NCBI GenBank assembly: GCA_035048495.1
Contig: CM068546.1
Coordinates: 37,156,674 to 37,220,673 of the forward strand
Source of the DNA: Euptelea pleiosperma
Lineage: Eukaryota > Streptophyta > Magnoliopsida > Ranunculales > Eupteleaceae
Direction: 5' to 3'
Length of the DNA: 64,000 nt
Of the stretch, positions 61,233 through 64,000 are shown in pieces. The first letter of the stretch is position 1, and each line of letters opens with the position of its first letter. The notes beneath the pieces were generated by a model. The model saw nothing but the letters and a program-made list of their open reading frames with translations. It had not been told where the DNA came from and searched no databases. Both the position numbers and the translations under genes were made by a program.

Positions 61233-61625
61233 CTATGTAACAAGGACACGGCACTTTTAGGGTTTTTTGCCGTGTCGAACACCTCGACACACAGACACAT
61301 GTGTTGACACTTCCCAACACAAGTCTAGACATGTATGGCCGTGTCACACCTTGTTTTTAATAATTTTAATATAAAATTGATTTCTAAAAGCGGGTTGGTG
61401 AATTCCATCCTCCATACAATAATAAATTAATAAATATTTTCTGCTTTATTTTCTATTTTTTGTTATTTTATTAATAATTTTAATACTAAAAATTAAATTA
61501 TTATTAGTTTAATATATATGTACGGACGTGTCTCCGTATCGGGTTTTTTTAGGTTGCCGTGTCAGACACCTCATATCCGTGTTGGACACCGACACCCATG
61601 TCGTGTCGGTGTCCTTGTTACATAG
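61233..61625. mobile_element. Foldback with GACACGG core and exact 8-bp TSD
   Basis: GTTCCATG flanks it at 61225-61232 and 61626-61633. The termini CTATGTAACAAGGACAC and GTGTCCTTGTTACATAG are perfect inverted repeats. The core has CGTGTCGAACACC, GTGTCGGTGTCC and similar units around an AT-rich centre. Confidence 0.92.
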
Positions 61626-62004
61626 GTTCCATGAAATAATAGTTGGGATAAGGCTTTGCTGATGTAAATCATAATAAATTGAAAAGTTATGGTTGTGCTA
61701 TAATTTACCGTGTATCAATGAGTTTGGTCAACAAACCACCAAGACACCCTTTAAACACCCTACTCTATGTCGACTGAACCCTCTTTTTTCAACAGAAAAA
61801 AAATTCTGAAGACCCTATTATCACCCATTTCATTCAAGCAAGGGTTTGACAGGATTCTGGGACACAAAGACAAACCTTCCTCTTCATTTCCCAAGATCAA
61901 ACATCTTAATCAAAATCAAAGATGTAACAGAAATTTGGGGCTTTTCTCCCTGTTTTTTTTTTTTTTTTGTGGAACTTATTGTTATTTGCTCTTTTTTTCC
62001 TTTT

Positions 62005-63845
62005 CAGTTTTGGTGAATAGCTTTCCCCTAGGTTTGTTTGGAAGTTTGAGGGGCCTTCATCAAGGAGGCATGTTCTCCCCATTCTTTTCATTTTGGTGAT
62101 GGAGGCTTTGAGTGAGTTCATCCAAAGGGCAAAGGTAGTTGAGTTATTCAAGGGTTTTTGGTGGGCATGAAAAGTCTAATTATTTCTCATCTGTTGTTTG
62201 TTGATGACTCGACTTTCTTCTGTAAGGAAAACCGCGAGCAATTAAGACACCTAAGGTACATCCTTAGTTATTTTGAAGTGGTCTTCAAATGAGAATCAAC
62301 CTTGGAAGAATGAAGTTTTAGCTACAGGTGAGATAGAAACTATGGAGGAATTAGCACTGAATTGGAGTACAAGGGGGGTATTTTCCAGCACCCTATAGGT
62401 CGGAGGTCACATGGGACCCAATGGTAAGATGTTTTGAAAGAAGACTTGCCTCTTGGTAGAAAGGTTATCTCTCAAAAGGGGTTAAGATAACTTTAATCCA
62501 AAGTACGTTATCTAGTTGTCCTACCTCCTCTCAATTGCATCTAAACTGAAGAAATGTGAGGAATTTTATGGCATGGGAAGGAGGATGAAAAATAATAACT
62601 TATGGTTGAATAAAAAAGACTTTGTTAACCTAAAGGGATTGGAGTTAGAGCTTTAAGGCTATGAATTGAGCTCTTTTAATATTTATATGACTTTGGAGGT
62701 ATGGAGAACTAAAAAGAGCCATTGGAGGAGGGTCATTGTTTAATGTTTATAAGCGATGATGCCCGGATACGGATACAGATATGGAGACGGATAAGGGAGT
62801 GGGGGTACGACTCGACATTTTCCAAAATCAAGGACACGGACACGGATACGGATATGGATACGAGTATCCTATTTTGTAGTTAAATTTTTTCTTTTTTTCT
62901 AATCTTTTCAACTTTTTATGAAGGATATGTGGGGATACGTGTCGGTAGAGTGTCCGGTGTCCGTATCCATGTCGACACGGCACGACACTGGTACGAGGCA
63001 CTAGTACAGGTATCCGGGTATCATAGTTTATAAGTATGGTATTAGAAACTTTGGTTTAACAAAATCAATTCTAACTACGACATTAGCATTTGGAAAGGTA
63101 TATCAAAAGTTTATGAATGTTTTCTCCTTCACAAGCATTTTTGTGGAGAGGTTCCTCTATGTTGTACTTTTACTAGTCATTAGATGATAGAGGAAGGGTG
63201 AGGTGGAAGCCAAAGAAACTTCAACAATTATGAAGTTGGGGATCTAGCAAGTTTCTTGGTTAGCCTTGAAGAAGCTCTTTTGGCCCCTCAAACAGAGGAT
63301 AGACACATTCAATAGTGGGATAAAAAAAAAGTAGACTTCTTGGTGATGTCCTTTTTCATGGCCCTTGTTGAAGTGCCAGAATCTTCCTATACAGCCAACT
63401 TAGTTCGGGGTCCTCTATCCCATCTGAGATAGTTTTCTTCTTTCCAGCGGCAACCCTTGAAAAGAACCTTAGAATGGATTGCTTGATTAGGAAGAAGAAG
63501 ATCGTGATTAATATGTGTTTTATGTGCAAAGATAGCAGAGAATCTGTAGACTATTTTCTCATTCACTGCAAGTTGCACCTTTTGTGTGGCAATCCTTCTT
63601 GCAGTTCTTTCATATTGAATGGGTCATGCCAAGAAGTTTATTAGAGCTTATCCAAGGTTGGTCAGGTAGGGTTTTGGAGGGAGAATCTGTATATCACGTC
63701 GATTGATCCCTTTTTCCATTTGTTGGTGCTTATGGAAGGAAATAATAGGCATATCTTTGAGGACAACCTACATTTCAGTTCACTCGGTTGCTGATAAGAT
63801 AAAAGCCACGCTTTCCCATTGGGTGTCTGTCCTCAACGACTTTTA
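62005..63845 (+). pseudogene. Decayed LINE (reverse transcriptase and zf-RVT)
   Basis: Reads FGSLRGLHQGGMFSPFFSF (near 62035-62095), then a degraded FVDDSTFF catalytic box near 62200, then LSSCPTYLLSIASKL and KKDFVNLKGLELEL. The zf-RVT part follows near 63470-63800 (CFMCKDSRESVDYFLIHC, CLWKEIIG). Frames change often. A foldback element interrupts it at 62754-63025. It is opposite in strand to CTC1 and lies within a CTC1 intron or beside the gene. Confidence 0.85.
62754..63025. mobile_element. Foldback with GGATACGG core and exact 9-bp TSD, in the LINE
   Basis: GTTTATAAG flanks it at 62745-62753 and 63026-63034. The ends GATGATGCCCGGATAC and GTATCCGGGTATCATA are imperfect inverted repeats. 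The core is GGATACGGATA and GGACACGGACACGG units. Confidence 0.88.
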
Positions 63846-64000
63846 AAGGGACACAGTTTGCTCACTTACTTCGAAGTTGAGATCTCCTTGTTAGCAGCTC
63901 GTTCGGGTCCTAATTGTCGCTGTCATTGTGTATACTTTTGTTCCTCTCTAATGACAATTTTTTATAATGGGGTTCCCCCTTTTAGCAATATAATCTTCAT

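Overview
The window is nuclear DNA of a flowering plant. The evidence is plant-only gene families (DUF247 proteins, a pectin-methylesterase/invertase inhibitor, a plant receptor-like kinase of the At4g02010 type, the plant form of CTC1), GT-AG introns several kb long, Copia and LINE retroelements, tRNA-derived SINE heads, very many palindromic MITEs, and inserted organelle DNA. I cannot fix the species from sequence alone.

Layout. 0-4 kb: a proline-rich PMEI gene and a first DUF247 gene, both on the minus strand. 6.1-23.5 kb: one receptor-like kinase gene on the minus strand, reconstructed here as a 5' exon plus seven coding exons that splice in frame. Its 5.2 kb intron holds a 2.3 kb inverted repeat, and its 6.5 kb intron holds a decayed Copia element that itself carries a solo-LTR-like insert. 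24-57 kb: a cluster of five more DUF247 genes, all on the minus strand (28.8, 33.7, 39.7, 44.4 and 52.7 kb). They sit in a sea of foldback elements and segmentally duplicated upstream blocks. One copy has lost its membrane anchor to a stop codon, one carries an in-frame 102-bp duplication, and one ends in a stop codon made at a transposon junction. A mosaic with plastid rpoB and rrn16 fragments lies just upstream of the anchor-less copy. 57.2-61.1 kb: the last four exons of the telomere-capping gene CTC1 (minus strand), whose 5' part lies beyond the right edge. 61.9-63.9 kb: a decayed LINE cut by a foldback element.

How the parts relate. The two conserved single-copy-type genes (kinase and CTC1) are structurally normal apart from intron growth and, for the kinase, an unclear start codon. 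The DUF247 cluster is the fast-changing part: duplicated units of gene plus upstream block are being reworked by transposons. Most non-genic sequence consists of inverted-repeat elements. Several have exact 8- or 9-bp target-site duplications, pointing to hAT-like and Mutator-like origins. One recurring architecture (terminal inverted repeats around a core of a degenerate short unit ending in CGG) may be an undescribed class.
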